Counted from the stretch's first letter, positions 21,107 to 30,364 are shown. The stretch is 64,000 nt of DNA from an uncultured Oscillibacter sp. (GCA_910579435.1 CAJTVF010000003.1:1-64000), one strand, 5' to 3'. Program-made: numbers and translations. The notes: generated by a model not told the origin, from the letters alone.

Positions 21107-21780
21107 AGAGAAAAGAAAAATGCCTCTCCTCCCGGAGGAGACGGACCCTCCGGCGGGTCCTGATCGCGGCGGCGGCGGTGCTTCTGGCGAACCGGATTTT
21201 CCTCATCGGCCTCCTGTTCCCCATTCAGGCCCTCCGGCACATCGAGGAGCGGACAGGCACGGGCCGGACGGCGGTGGTCTGCCGGGACTGGGTCCCGGAG
21301 ATTTACAAAACCGGCCTGGTCTATCTGACGGAAAACGAGAATGTCACCATGCTCAGCGCGGTCCGCCTGTCGTTTTACGGCTGGACGGAGTTCTATAGCG
21401 TGCCGGTGGACTGCGGGGCGGAGGGTCCCATCCACGGCGGCTGGTGGAGCTTTGTACGGATGGAAAAGGCGGGCCGGTTCTATGTGTTCGGCAGGGTGGA
21501 CGACCCGGAGATCGCCTGGCTGGAGGTCTATTTCATGCGCCCGGACGACCCCCGGGGAGAGGAACGGATCGGCCGGGTCCACGGCAATTACGGGATTCAT
21601 CGGGGCGACAGCGGCTGGATGGAGAAGGACGGACGGCTCTATTTCCTGTTTGAGGCCAACCTGGTGGATTGGAGCGAGTACCCCACCGGCCTCCGGGTCG
21701 TCGCCGTGGGCTATGACGAGGACAGGAATGTGGTTGCGCGGACGGATTTGGAGCAGGGAGGCGTCTCCGTCGCCCAGTAA
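21103..21780 (+). CDS. Membrane-anchored protein of unknown function
   Basis: A 225-residue protein. A basic N-terminus (MKRKEKCLSSRRRRTLRR) precedes one hydrophobic helix (VLIAAAAVLLANRIFLIGLL). The rest is probably extracytoplasmic, with aromatic-rich beta-type stretches (GGWWSFVRMEKAGRFYVFGR). No family is recognized. It is the last gene of the padR operon, followed at once by a strong terminator. Its paralogue-like partner upstream has the same one-helix layout. Confidence 0.6.
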   Translation: MKRKEKCLSSRRRRTLRRVLIAAAAVLLANRIFLIGLLFPIQALRHIEERTGTGRTAVVCRDWVPEIYKTGLVYLTENENVTMLSAVRLSFYGWTEFYSVPVDCGAEGPIHGGWWSFVRMEKAGRFYVFGRVDDPEIAWLEVYFMRPDDPRGEERIGRVHGNYGIHRGDSGWMEKDGRLYFLFEANLVDWSEYPTGLRVVAVGYDEDRNVVARTDLEQGGVSVAQ

Positions 21781-21781
21781 A

Positions 21782-21820
21782 AACACCGAGCCGGGAGGCG
21801 TCGCCTCCCGGCTCGGTGTT
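21782..21820. terminator. Bidirectional terminator
   Basis: A 19-bp perfect stem (AACACCGAGCCGGGAGGCG arm) with a 1-base loop serves the padR operon and the convergent formate transporter gene. Confidence 0.92.
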
Positions 21821-21823
21821 TGT

Positions 21824-22639
21824 TCAGTCCTTCTTTAAATGCGCATACCACAGCAGGGCTCCCAGCCCCGCACCACCCAGGATATTCCCCAGGGTGACGG
21901 GGAGGAGGTTTCCCAGGAGGAAGTTTCCCACGGTCAGGGCGGACAGGTCCACCCCGGCCTGTTGGGCCAATTGAAGATACTGAGGATTCCGCACCGCCAG
22001 CAGCCCGGCGGAAACATAGTACATATTCGCCACGCAGTGCTCGAAGCCGCAGAGGACGAAGTAGCACACCGGGAGAAAGGCTCCCATGAGGCGGCCCGCC
22101 GCGTCCTGGGCGGAGAGGGCCATCAGCACCCCCAGGCACACCAGGACATTACAGAAAATCCCCAGCCCAAAGCCGCTTAGAAACGGCAGGGCGCACTTCC
22201 CGGCGGCAAGGCGGACGGTGTAGACCGCCAGCCCTCCGGCGGAGTAGTTCAGCTGCCCGAACCACACACAGCCCGCCGCCACAAGGAAAGCCCCCAGGAA
22301 GTTCCCCAGGTAGACCAGGGCCCAGTTCCGCAAAAGTCCGGAGAGGGTGCATTTCCTCTCCAGCAGGGAGAGAACCAGCAGGCTGTTCCCGGTGAAGAGC
22401 TCCGCCCCGGTGACGATGACCATGCACAGGCCGAAGGGGAAGAGGAGACCGGAGACCGTCCGGGCCAGGCCCGCGTTTTCCAGCCCATGGACGGCGGTGC
22501 TGGTGGCGGCGCAGCCCAGGGCGATAAGGGCCCCGGCCAGGACGGAGAGGGCCAGGAGGCTTCCCGCGCGCCGCTGGGTCTTGGCCGTCCCGGCGGCGGA
22601 ATAGCGCTCTAAAAATTCTTTGGGGGCAAGGTAGTGCAA
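21824..22639 (-). CDS. Formate/nitrite transporter family protein
   Basis: A 271-residue protein with six membrane helices typical of the FNT pentameric channels. Family landmarks are LFTGNSLLVLSLLERK (the GNS element of the first half) and GFEHCVANMYY (the pore histidine region). The TTG at 22639 is chosen because AAAGGAG lies 8 bases upstream. Located 119 bases after formate-tetrahydrofolate ligase on the same strand, it probably moves formate to or from the one-carbon pathway. Confidence 0.88.
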   Translation of the reverse strand: MHYLAPKEFLERYSAAGTAKTQRRAGSLLALSVLAGALIALGCAATSTAVHGLENAGLARTVSGLLFPFGLCMVIVTGAELFTGNSLLVLSLLERKCTLSGLLRNWALVYLGNFLGAFLVAAGCVWFGQLNYSAGGLAVYTVRLAAGKCALPFLSGFGLGIFCNVLVCLGVLMALSAQDAAGRLMGAFLPVCYFVLCGFEHCVANMYYVSAGLLAVRNPQYLQLAQQAGVDLSALTVGNFLLGNLLPVTLGNILGGAGLGALLWYAHLKKD

Positions 22640-22703
22640 GGTTCTACTCCTTTCAAAGGCCCGCAATGCTCCCGCTCCAAGAGGAGCAGGAGCTTGGTTG
22701 TGG

Positions 22704-22725
22704 GGCCTGAGCCCCTGCTCAGGCC
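22704..22725 (-). other. Stem-loop between fhs and the FNT gene
   Basis: A 9-bp stem, GGCCTGAGC against GCTCAGGCC, with a 4-base loop and no T-run. It may be an mRNA processing or attenuation site that sets different levels of the two genes. Confidence 0.35.
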
Positions 22726-22758
22726 ATTCTCCTTCTATATGAGCACTTCCAAAACAAC

Positions 22759-24432
22759 TTAGAACAGGCCGGTGATTTTCCCGTTCTCGTCCACGTCGAT
22801 CTTCTCGGCGGCGGGGACCTTGGGCAGGCCCGGCATGGTCATGATATCCCCGGTGAGAGCCACCAGGAAGCCCGCTCCGGCGCTGACCTTCAGGTTCCGC
22901 ACCGTGATGGTGAAGCCCTTGGGGGCGCCCAGAAGGGCCGGGTCGTCGGAAAAGCTGTACTGGGTCTTTGCCATGCAGACGGGGAGCTTGCCGAAGCCCA
23001 GGGCCTCCAGCTCCGCGAGCTGCTTTTTCGCGGCGGGGGTCAGGACGGCCCCGCCGGCGCGGTAGACCTTTTGGGCGATGGCGTTGATTTTGTTTTCAAT
23101 CGTGTCCTCGGTATCATAGGCAAAGCGGAAGTCATTGGGCTCATCGCAGAGGCGCAGGACCTCTTCGGCAAGAAGCGTGCCGCCCTCGCCGCCCTTGGCC
23201 CAGACCTCGCTGAGGGCGGCGTTGACCCCCAGGGCCCGGCATTTGTCCTCCACCAGCTTCAGCTCGGCGGCGGTGTCCGTGGGGAAGGCGTTGATGGCCA
23301 CGACACAGGGCAGGCCGAAGACATTCTTGATGTTGTCCACGTGCTGGAGCAGGTTGGGAAGCCCCTTCTCCAGGGCCTCCAGGTTCTCGGCGTTCAGCTC
23401 GGCTTTGGGAACGCCGCCGTGGTTTTTCAGCGCCCGGACCGTGGCGACCACCACCACGGCGGAGGGCTTGAGGCCCGCCAGGCGGCACTTGATGTCCAGG
23501 AATTTCTCCGCTCCCAGGTCCGCGCCGAAGCCCGCCTCCGTGACGGCGTAGTCCGCCAGCTTCATGGCAAGGCGGGTGGCCATGACGGAGTTGCAGCCAT
23601 GGGCGATGTTGGCGAAGGGCCCGCCGTGGATAAAGGCGGGGGTGCCCTCCAGGGTCTGGACCAGGTTGGGCTTGAGTGCGTCCTTGAGCAGGGCGGCCAT
23701 GGCCCCCTCGGCTTTCAGGTCGTGGGCGGTGACGGGCCTGCCCTCGTAGGTGTAGCCCGCCACCATCCGGCCCAGGCGGGCTTTCAGGTCCAGGATATCG
23801 CTGGAGAGGCACAGCACCGCCATGATCTCGCTGGCGACGGTGATGTCGAAGCCGTCCTCCCGGGGCACGCCCTGCATCCGGCCTCCCAGGCCGTCCACAA
23901 TGTTCCGGAGCTGGCGGTCGTTCATGTCCACGCAGCGCTTCCAGGTAATCTTTTTGACATCAATCCCCAGGGCGTTCCCCTGCTGGATGTGGTTGTCCAG
24001 CATGGCCGCCAGGAGATTGTTGGCCGCGCCGATGGCGTGGAAGTCCCCGGTGAAATGGAGGTTGATGTCCTCCATGGGCACCACCTGGGCGTAGCCGCCT
24101 CCGGCCGCGCCGCCCTTCACGCCGAAGACCGGGCCCAGGGAGGGCTCCCGCAGGGCAACCAGCGTCTTCTTCCCCAGGCGGCGGAGGGCGTCGGCAAGGC
24201 CCACGGTGGTGGTGGTCTTGCCCTCTCCGGCGGGGGTGGGGTTGATGGCGGTGACCAGGATCAGCTTCCCGTCGCCCCGGGGGCTCTCCCGCAGGAGGCG
24301 GGGGTCGACCTTGGCCTTGTAGTTTCCGTAGAGCTCCAGGTGCTGGGGCTCCACTCCGGCGGCGGCGGCGATTTCCCCAATGGGGCGCATCTGGCAGGAC
24401 TGGGCAATCTCGATGTCGGACGGAACACGCAT
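22759..24432 (-). CDS. fhs: Formate-tetrahydrofolate ligase
   Basis: A 557-residue enzyme that joins formate to tetrahydrofolate with ATP, the entry of formate into one-carbon metabolism. The P-loop-type motif TPAGEGKTTTTVGL, the EPSLGPVFGVKGGAAGGGYA block and the FANIAHGCNS motif are all intact. It has full family length. AAAGGAGGG precedes the ATG. It is followed by a formate transporter, suggesting a formate-use unit. Confidence 0.96.
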   Translation of the reverse strand: MRVPSDIEIAQSCQMRPIGEIAAAAGVEPQHLELYGNYKAKVDPRLLRESPRGDGKLILVTAINPTPAGEGKTTTTVGLADALRRLGKKTLVALREPSLGPVFGVKGGAAGGGYAQVVPMEDINLHFTGDFHAIGAANNLLAAMLDNHIQQGNALGIDVKKITWKRCVDMNDRQLRNIVDGLGGRMQGVPREDGFDITVASEIMAVLCLSSDILDLKARLGRMVAGYTYEGRPVTAHDLKAEGAMAALLKDALKPNLVQTLEGTPAFIHGGPFANIAHGCNSVMATRLAMKLADYAVTEAGFGADLGAEKFLDIKCRLAGLKPSAVVVVATVRALKNHGGVPKAELNAENLEALEKGLPNLLQHVDNIKNVFGLPCVVAINAFPTDTAAELKLVEDKCRALGVNAALSEVWAKGGEGGTLLAEEVLRLCDEPNDFRFAYDTEDTIENKINAIAQKVYRAGGAVLTPAAKKQLAELEALGFGKLPVCMAKTQYSFSDDPALLGAPKGFTITVRNLKVSAGAGFLVALTGDIMTMPGLPKVPAAEKIDVDENGKITGLF

Positions 24433-24622
24433 GGCAGGGCCCTCCTTTGTAATATAAAAGGTATGACTTATTTTGTGTAAAATGATGATATCATACTCCG
24501 GAGGGAAAGGGAAGTGGGAGATTGAACAAGGAAGAGGGGAGTTTTAGCGACGGATTTTAGACGGGCGGGAGGCACATGCTGAGAAAACCGGGACGGACGG
24601 CCTTATGGGAAACGGGAAATGT

Positions 24623-24630
24623 GCCGATAT
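24623..24630 (+). promoter_or_regulatory. Sigma-28-like -10 element upstream of the 173-residue gene
   Basis: GCCGATAT exactly matches the -10 consensus of flagellar sigma-28 promoters. The expected TAAA at the -35 is only half matched (TATG at the proper distance). The predicted start of transcription is about 45 bases before the ATG at 24680. This window encodes FliA. Confidence 0.45.
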
Positions 24631-24679
24631 AAATGATAGAAGAATACCGCCGGAGGGCGGGAGAGAGGGAGGGCGAATC

Positions 24680-25201
24680 ATGGAGCTCAGCGTCAACGGA
24701 CGGCGGCGGCGGGCGGTGCGGGTTTTGAAGGCCGTGACGCCCCAGGCGGAAAAGGCGGCTGCCGGAACCGGCGCGGGGGCCGCTCCGAAACGGGCCGGAA
24801 GCGACAAGGTCTCCTGGTCCCAGGCGGCGCTGTCCTTCCTCCAAGAGGTCAACCGCCAGGACCTGGAGCGGCAGAGGAAGCTGCTGGAGGCGAAGCAGCA
24901 GAAAAACGGCGATCTGGAGATGCTGCCGAAGTCCCTGAAGGTTATGGAGAGATGCCGGAAGATCGCCTCCCGGATTATGAAGGGCGACAAGGTGCCGCCT
25001 CAGGATGAACAGTATTTAATGGAGTGCGACCCGGACGGGTACAAGCTGGCCCTGGCCTGCCGGGTGCCCAAGGAGAATCCCAAGAAGTGGGAGAGCGTTT
25101 TGGAGGACGAGGAACAGGAGAACGGCTCCGCCGGGGAAGCCGAATCCGGCGGGGAGACGTCGGAGGCTGAAAGCTCCGCTGTGGAAGCGGCGGAGTGCTG
25201 A
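24680..25201 (+). CDS. Conserved hypothetical protein, possibly of the flagellar regulon
   Basis: A 173-residue soluble, charged protein. The ATG at 24680 follows GGGAGGG. Residues about 45-75 are a probable coiled coil (LQEVNRQDLERQRKLLEAKQ). The next block (KLMERCRKI-type helix, RIMKGDKVPPQDEQYLMECD) resembles uncharacterized proteins of motile Clostridia. The C-terminal 30 residues are acidic and Ser/Gly/Ala-rich. A sigma-28-like -10 and the nearby flagellar locus suggest a motility link, which is inferred. Confidence 0.6.
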   Translation: MELSVNGRRRRAVRVLKAVTPQAEKAAAGTGAGAAPKRAGSDKVSWSQAALSFLQEVNRQDLERQRKLLEAKQQKNGDLEMLPKSLKVMERCRKIASRIMKGDKVPPQDEQYLMECDPDGYKLALACRVPKENPKKWESVLEDEEQENGSAGEAESGGETSEAESSAVEAAEC

Positions 25202-25217
25202 ACCATCACAGAAAAGC

Positions 25218-25249
25218 AAAGGCGGCGGGGAAATTCCCCGCCGCCTTTT
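25218..25249. terminator. Bidirectional terminator
   Basis: AAAGGCGGCGGGGAA pairs with TTCCCCGCCGCCTTT, forming a long G+C stem with T-runs on both strands between convergent genes. Confidence 0.9.
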
Positions 25250-25255
25250 CGCGTT

Positions 25256-27808
25256 TCAGTGACGCTCGTTGATGAATTTGTCCAGCAGCCGGGAGACTTC
25301 CCGGATGTCGATGGGCTTGGCTACGTGGGCGTTCATGCCCGCGTCCAGGCATTTTTTGATATCCTCCGAGAAGGCGTCGGCGGTCATGGCGATGATGGGA
25401 ATGTCCTTGTCGGGCCTGTCCAGCTTGCGGATGGCCTCGGTGGCCTCGTAGCCCGTCATCACCGGCATGCGCAGGTCCATCAGGACAGCAGAGTAAAAGC
25501 CCGCGGGGGAGTTTTCAAACATGTCCACGCAGATGCGGCCGTTCTCCGCCCAGTCCAGCTCCAGGCCAAGGTCGGAGAGAAGCTCGCTGGCAATCTCCCA
25601 GTTCAGGTCGTTGTCCTCCGCCAGGAGGATGTGACGTCCGGTGAAGTCGGCGCATTTGACCTCCTTGACCGTTTCCTCCGGAGCGAAGGAGGCAAACGGC
25701 TTGAGCCCATAGAAGAGGGTGGAGCGGAACAGGGGCTTGGAGATGAAGCCGGTGATGCCCGCCTCCTTGGCCTCCGACTCGATTTCGCTCCAGTCATAGG
25801 CGGAAATCAGCATGATGGGGGTGTCGCTGCCGAAGCGGCGGCGGATCTCCTTGGCGGCGGCAATGCCGTCCATGTCCGGCAGCTTCCAGTCCAGGAGGAT
25901 GATGTGGTAGCTGTCCCGGGCCTTGGCCCGTTGGTCGATCATTGTCAGGGCCTTCTCCGCATTCAGGGCCCAGTCGGCCATGACGCCGATGGATTTCAGA
26001 GAGGCGGTGGTGCTTTCGCAGAGCTGCTGGTCGTCGTCCACCACTAGGATATTCCACTCGGGAAGGATCATCTCCTCCTCCGGCATCTCGGCCCGCTGGA
26101 GATCCAGGATGACGTGGAATTCGCTGCCCTTGCCCAGCTCGCTCTCCACCTCAATGACGCCGCCCATGGCGTCCACGATGTACTTGGTGATGGCCATGCC
26201 CAGGCCGGAGCCCTCGGTCCGGCGGACCCGGGCGCTGTCCTCCCGGACGAAGGACTCGAAGATCTTCGCCTTGAATTCCGGCGTCATGCCGATGCCGGTG
26301 TCCTTGACCAGGATATGGGTGCGGACGTAATCCTCTCCCTGGGGGGACTCCTCCTCATACAGGGAAACCTGAATCAGGCCGCCCTCGGGGGTGAATTTCA
26401 AGGCGTTGCCCAGGATGTTCAGCAGCACCTGGTTCAGCCGCACGCTGTCGCAGCAGACATTCTCCGTGGTGATATCGTGAATGGACACGTCGAACTGCTG
26501 GTGCTTGGACCGGACCTGGGGCTGGGTGATGCTGACGATGCTGTCCATCACCTCCCGGAGGGAGATCTGATCCATGTTCAGCGTCAGCTTGCCGCTTTCG
26601 ATCTTGCTCATATCCAGCACGTCGTTGATGAGCCCCAGGAGGTGGCGGCTGGAGAGGGTGATTTTTTTCAGGCAGTTCTGAACCTGCTGCCGGTCGTCAA
26701 TGTTGGCGGTGGCGATGGCGGTCATGCCCACAATGGCGTTCATGGGGGTCCGGATGTCGTGGGACATGTTGGAGAGGAATTCACTCTTGGCCTTGTTGGC
26801 CTGGACGGCCTCCTTCCGGGCCTTCTCCAGCTCCACCATCTGGCCCCGGAGCAGCTTGAAGTACTGCCAGAATACCAGAAGCAGAGCCGCCAGCACCACG
26901 GCGCAGCCCAGGAAGACCAGATGCAGCAGGGTGCTGCCGAGCTCGTTGACGGTCTTGTCCAGCTCTCCGTAGGGCAGCACCGTTACCAGATACCACTCGG
27001 AGTAGGGGAGCTTGGTGCATTGCAGATGCCGCCGCTCGCTGCCGAGGTTGAGAAGGGCGGAGTACTCTTCCCCGGCGTCCATGGAGGCCGACAGCTCCCG
27101 GACGTACTGCTCCCCGCTTTCCCCCGCCTCCTCGAAGCGGGCCTGGATGCGGTCAAAGTAGTTATCCCGGAAGGCGTCTCCGCTGCGGATGACAAAGGTG
27201 CCGTCCCGGCGGATGATGTGGGAGTAGACCATGGAATTCTCGCTGTACAGGGAGAGGGTCTCAGCGATGTAATCGGCGGGGAGGCTGGCCACCAGGGCGG
27301 CGGAGGTGCTCCCGTCCGCCATGCGGTAGCCGGCGGAGACACCCAGAAGCACGTCCTTCTGTCCGGTGGAGATGGAAGCCACGGCTACCTTTTTATCCCC
27401 GCTGTTCATGGAGGCCAGGAAGGGCTCCGGGTCCGCCAGAACGGGCTTCTCGCCGTAGATCATGTCGAACTCGCCGGTGGAGGAGTAGAACGCCAGGGCC
27501 GCAAAGTCCCGGGCCTTGGCGTTGCGGGACAGCTCCTCCCGCAGGTAAGAGCTGGAGGCGCTTTCCGGAGGGATGCTCCCCACCAGGGATTCCACCTGGG
27601 ACAGGCGCAGCTCGATGGTGGTGGCGAAGTGCTGGGTGACCTTCTCCCCCATGCTGGTCATGTAGGTGGTGCCCACGGCGTTGATGGTCTCGGCGCTTTT
27701 CTGGCTCATGAAGAGGGCCAGGAAGGAGAAGATGCACACCGTCAGGGCGAGGACCAGCGCCAGGCTGACAGTCAGGAAGCGTGTGGCGCTGTTCAGCAGT
27801 TTTTTCAT
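25256..27808 (-). CDS. Hybrid sensor histidine kinase with two receiver domains
   Basis: An 850-residue membrane kinase. An N-terminal helix (FLTVSLALVLALTVCIFSFL) and a second at about 310-330 bracket a Cache-like extracellular sensor. HisKA has FLSNMSHDIRTPMNAIVGM with the phosphorylated His. HATPase_c has the G box SGLGMAITKYIVDAMGG. Two receivers follow, with phospho-Asp in IILLDWKLPDMDG and in AVLMDLRMPVMTG. The ATG overlaps the HPt gene's stop by 4 bases. With HPt and the REC-HD-GYP-GGDEF protein it forms a complete multistep phosphorelay. Confidence 0.92.
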   Translation of the reverse strand: MKKLLNSATRFLTVSLALVLALTVCIFSFLALFMSQKSAETINAVGTTYMTSMGEKVTQHFATTIELRLSQVESLVGSIPPESASSSYLREELSRNAKARDFAALAFYSSTGEFDMIYGEKPVLADPEPFLASMNSGDKKVAVASISTGQKDVLLGVSAGYRMADGSTSAALVASLPADYIAETLSLYSENSMVYSHIIRRDGTFVIRSGDAFRDNYFDRIQARFEEAGESGEQYVRELSASMDAGEEYSALLNLGSERRHLQCTKLPYSEWYLVTVLPYGELDKTVNELGSTLLHLVFLGCAVVLAALLLVFWQYFKLLRGQMVELEKARKEAVQANKAKSEFLSNMSHDIRTPMNAIVGMTAIATANIDDRQQVQNCLKKITLSSRHLLGLINDVLDMSKIESGKLTLNMDQISLREVMDSIVSITQPQVRSKHQQFDVSIHDITTENVCCDSVRLNQVLLNILGNALKFTPEGGLIQVSLYEEESPQGEDYVRTHILVKDTGIGMTPEFKAKIFESFVREDSARVRRTEGSGLGMAITKYIVDAMGGVIEVESELGKGSEFHVILDLQRAEMPEEEMILPEWNILVVDDDQQLCESTTASLKSIGVMADWALNAEKALTMIDQRAKARDSYHIILLDWKLPDMDGIAAAKEIRRRFGSDTPIMLISAYDWSEIESEAKEAGITGFISKPLFRSTLFYGLKPFASFAPEETVKEVKCADFTGRHILLAEDNDLNWEIASELLSDLGLELDWAENGRICVDMFENSPAGFYSAVLMDLRMPVMTGYEATEAIRKLDRPDKDIPIIAMTADAFSEDIKKCLDAGMNAHVAKPIDIREVSRLLDKFINERH

Positions 27809-28167
27809 CCCGCGCTCTCTTTCTGGAAGGACCGGATGGCGGCCACGGTCTGGGCGTAATCCGCCCGCACCTCCTCCGCCAGGTCGTCGGCTTCCGGCGT
27901 ATAGCCGTTCCGCAGGGATTCGCAGAGGCGGCTGCTGGAGTCCTGGAGCTTCTGGATGCTCAGGTTCTGGCACACGCCTTTGATGGTGTGGGCGGCCCGG
28001 AAGGCCTCCTCGTAGTTCTTTTCCTCCAAGGAGCGGCAGAGAAGGTCGTAGCTTCCGTCATCCACAAATTTCAGCACAAATTTCTGTACCAGCCGCTCAC
28101 TGCGCAGGCGGCCGATGACGTCCTCATAGTTGCCGCCCATGGCGGCGTAGCACTCCTGTAAGGTCAT
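27805..28167 (-). CDS. HPt phosphotransfer protein
   Basis: A 120-residue single-domain protein. The Hpt motif AAHTIKGVCQNLSIQKL contains the phospho-accepting His. It should relay phosphate between the hybrid kinase encoded immediately downstream and the response regulator encoded immediately upstream. The ribosome-binding site is AAAGGAGG. Confidence 0.9.
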   Translation of the reverse strand: MTLQECYAAMGGNYEDVIGRLRSERLVQKFVLKFVDDGSYDLLCRSLEEKNYEEAFRAAHTIKGVCQNLSIQKLQDSSSRLCESLRNGYTPEADDLAEEVRADYAQTVAAIRSFQKESAG

Positions 28168-28186
28168 ATGGCGGTTCCTCCTTTAT

Positions 28187-30274
28187 TTAAAGGTTCTCCT
28201 GCGCGTCCTCGCCGGCCTCGATGGGGGAGATGACGGAGAGGGTCTCGCGCATGGTTTCGTCGTAAAAACGGTATTGGCCCCGGCCGCCCCGTTTGACGGT
28301 GTAAAGGGCCGCGTCGGCCGCGCGGAACAGGGCGTCGTACCCGCCGGGGACGACGGACGTCAGGGCAACGCCCATGCTGATGGAAATGGGGAACTGCGCG
28401 TACTGCCCGCAGAGGGACTGGAAGATGCGGGAGATGACCGCCTCCACGTCGTCCTTGTACTCCAGGAAGATCAAAAACTCGTCCCCGCCCGCCCGGGCGG
28501 CGATGTCGCCTCCCCGGATGCATTGGCGGAGCGTCTCCGCCAGGTAGACCAGCACCTGGTCTCCGAAGGAATGGCCGTAGGTGTCGTTGGCGGATTTAAA
28601 GTGGTCCAGGTCGAAGATGACCAGGGCATAGGTGGCGGCGGGGCGGGTCTCGATCCGCTCCAGGATGCGCTTTTTGGCGTAGGCGTGGTTCAAAAGGCCG
28701 GTGAGGGCGTCGTGGGACGCCATGCGCTCCAGGGCGTTCAGCTTCATCCGGGAATCGTGAATGTCGATGGCCTTGCCGATGGCGCCGGTGTAGCGGGGGG
28801 GCTCGTCGCTGGACCAGGTGGCCCGGGCCACGATCTGGGTCCAGCGCCAGGCGCCCTTGTAGTTCAGCTTGCAGTCGTAAGTAACCACCGGCAGGTCCGG
28901 GCTGGTGCTGCGCAGGGCGTCGGCCAGGTTCTGGGCGTCCGAAGCCTCCATGACCTCCTGAGCCTGGGGATGGTGGTAGGGGTCCATGATGATCTCGTCC
29001 AGCCCCAGGTGCTCCGCGCCCCAGTTGGAGAGGGTGATCATGGGCGGGGAGACCGTGTACTCGAACTGAATCTCCTTGCTCATGTCGGCGAAGAAGCTGT
29101 ACTTCATCCGCTCGTGCTCCAGGAGCTGGAGGGTCCTCTCGGAGGCGGTGAGCTCCTCGTGGCGGCGCATTTCCTGGGCCACCTTCTGCATCTCCCGCCG
29201 GTCCCGCTGGGCCAGGGAGTTGCTGTCGCTCATCAGCGTGGGCAGGTCCGGCGACAGCTCCCGCAGGCAGTCCAGCAGCAGGGGGTTGAAGGCGCCGCAC
29301 TGGCCCGCCAGGATCATCTCCACCGCCTTGTCGTGGGAGAAGGAGTCCTTATAGCAGCGCTTGGAAGTCAGCGCGTCGTACACGTCCGCCAGGGCCACGA
29401 TCTGGGCGGAAATGGGAATCTCGTCCCCGTGGAGCCCGTCGGGGTAGCCCCGGCCGTCCCAGCGCTCGTGGTGCCAGCGGCAGATGTCGTAGGCCACCTT
29501 TACCAGGGGGTCGTCCTGGTGGATGGGGAGGTTTTCCAGCATCTCCGCGCCGGCCATGGAGTGGGTCTTCATGATGGCGAACTCCTCATCGGTGAAGCGG
29601 CCGGGCTTGTTGAGGATCTTTTCGTCAATGGAGATCTTGCCGATGTCGTGCAGGGCGGAGGCCGTGCAGATCATGGAAATGTCCGAGGCGGAGAGCTGGT
29701 AGCGGTCCGTCTTCTGGACCAGGTGGTTCAGCATCAGCTCCGTCAACGTACGGACATTGAGGACGTGGAGGCCGCTCTCGCCGTTGCGGAATTCCACGAT
29801 GTGGCTGAGAATATCAATGAGCAGGCTGCTGCGCTGCTCATTCTCATAAATCTGGTCCGCCACCATGTTGGCCAGGCGCTTCTGCTTGGCGTAGAGCATG
29901 ATGGTGTTGACCACCCGGCGGTGGACGATCAGCGCGTCAAAGGGCCGGGAGATAAAATCGGTGACGCCCAGCTCATAGGCCCGCTCGATGTGGCTGGAGC
30001 CGGTCTCGGCGGAAATCATGATGACGGGGATGTCCTCGATCCAGCGGTTCTGGCCCATGACGTCCAGCACGCCGAAGCCGTCCATCTGGGGCATGACGAT
30101 GTCCAGCAGAACCAGGGAAATCTCGCTTCCCCGCTGCTGGAGCAGGCCCACGCCCTGGAGGCCGTTCTCCGCTTCGATGATTTCGTATTCGTCGTCCAGC
30201 ATATCGGCCAGGATGGCGCGGTTCAGCTCCGAGTCATCCACAATTAAAATCTTCTGTTTTTGTTCAGCGCTCAA
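28187..30274 (-). CDS. Response regulator with HD-GYP and GGDEF domains
   Basis: A 695-residue protein. The TTG at 30274 is preferred because AAGGAAGTG lies 6 bases upstream; a GTG at 30307 has no site. An N-terminal REC domain has phospho-Asp in LVLLDIVMPQMDG. An HD-GYP domain (SALHDIGKISIDE, HHERWDGRGYPDGL) should hydrolyse c-di-GMP. A PAS-like stretch follows. The C-terminal GGDEF domain has intact AGGDEF plus an RxxD inhibitory site (RGGD, five residues before). One protein can therefore make and degrade c-di-GMP, presumably switched by the phosphorelay. It diverges from the flagellar operon. Confidence 0.93.
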   Translation of the reverse strand: MSAEQKQKILIVDDSELNRAILADMLDDEYEIIEAENGLQGVGLLQQRGSEISLVLLDIVMPQMDGFGVLDVMGQNRWIEDIPVIMISAETGSSHIERAYELGVTDFISRPFDALIVHRRVVNTIMLYAKQKRLANMVADQIYENEQRSSLLIDILSHIVEFRNGESGLHVLNVRTLTELMLNHLVQKTDRYQLSASDISMICTASALHDIGKISIDEKILNKPGRFTDEEFAIMKTHSMAGAEMLENLPIHQDDPLVKVAYDICRWHHERWDGRGYPDGLHGDEIPISAQIVALADVYDALTSKRCYKDSFSHDKAVEMILAGQCGAFNPLLLDCLRELSPDLPTLMSDSNSLAQRDRREMQKVAQEMRRHEELTASERTLQLLEHERMKYSFFADMSKEIQFEYTVSPPMITLSNWGAEHLGLDEIIMDPYHHPQAQEVMEASDAQNLADALRSTSPDLPVVTYDCKLNYKGAWRWTQIVARATWSSDEPPRYTGAIGKAIDIHDSRMKLNALERMASHDALTGLLNHAYAKKRILERIETRPAATYALVIFDLDHFKSANDTYGHSFGDQVLVYLAETLRQCIRGGDIAARAGGDEFLIFLEYKDDVEAVISRIFQSLCGQYAQFPISISMGVALTSVVPGGYDALFRAADAALYTVKRGGRGQYRFYDETMRETLSVISPIEAGEDAQENL

Positions 30275-30364
30275 AGGGATCACTTCCTTAGTTCTCTGGT
30301 TCCGCACCGGCGGGCGCGGGCCCCAAAAGCGGGGGCTATAAAATATCCATATTACAACATGTAG

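Noticed and set aside
23071..24480. Long plus-strand open frame of 469 codons opposite fhs
   Set aside because: It is the antisense of a clear fhs gene. High G+C coding DNA leaves long open antisense frames; composition is Gly/Val/His-rich with no domain and no ribosome-binding site.
28274..30247. 657-codon plus-strand frame opposite the HD-GYP/GGDEF gene
   Set aside because: Antisense shadow of a gene with intact catalytic motifs. No recognizable domain.
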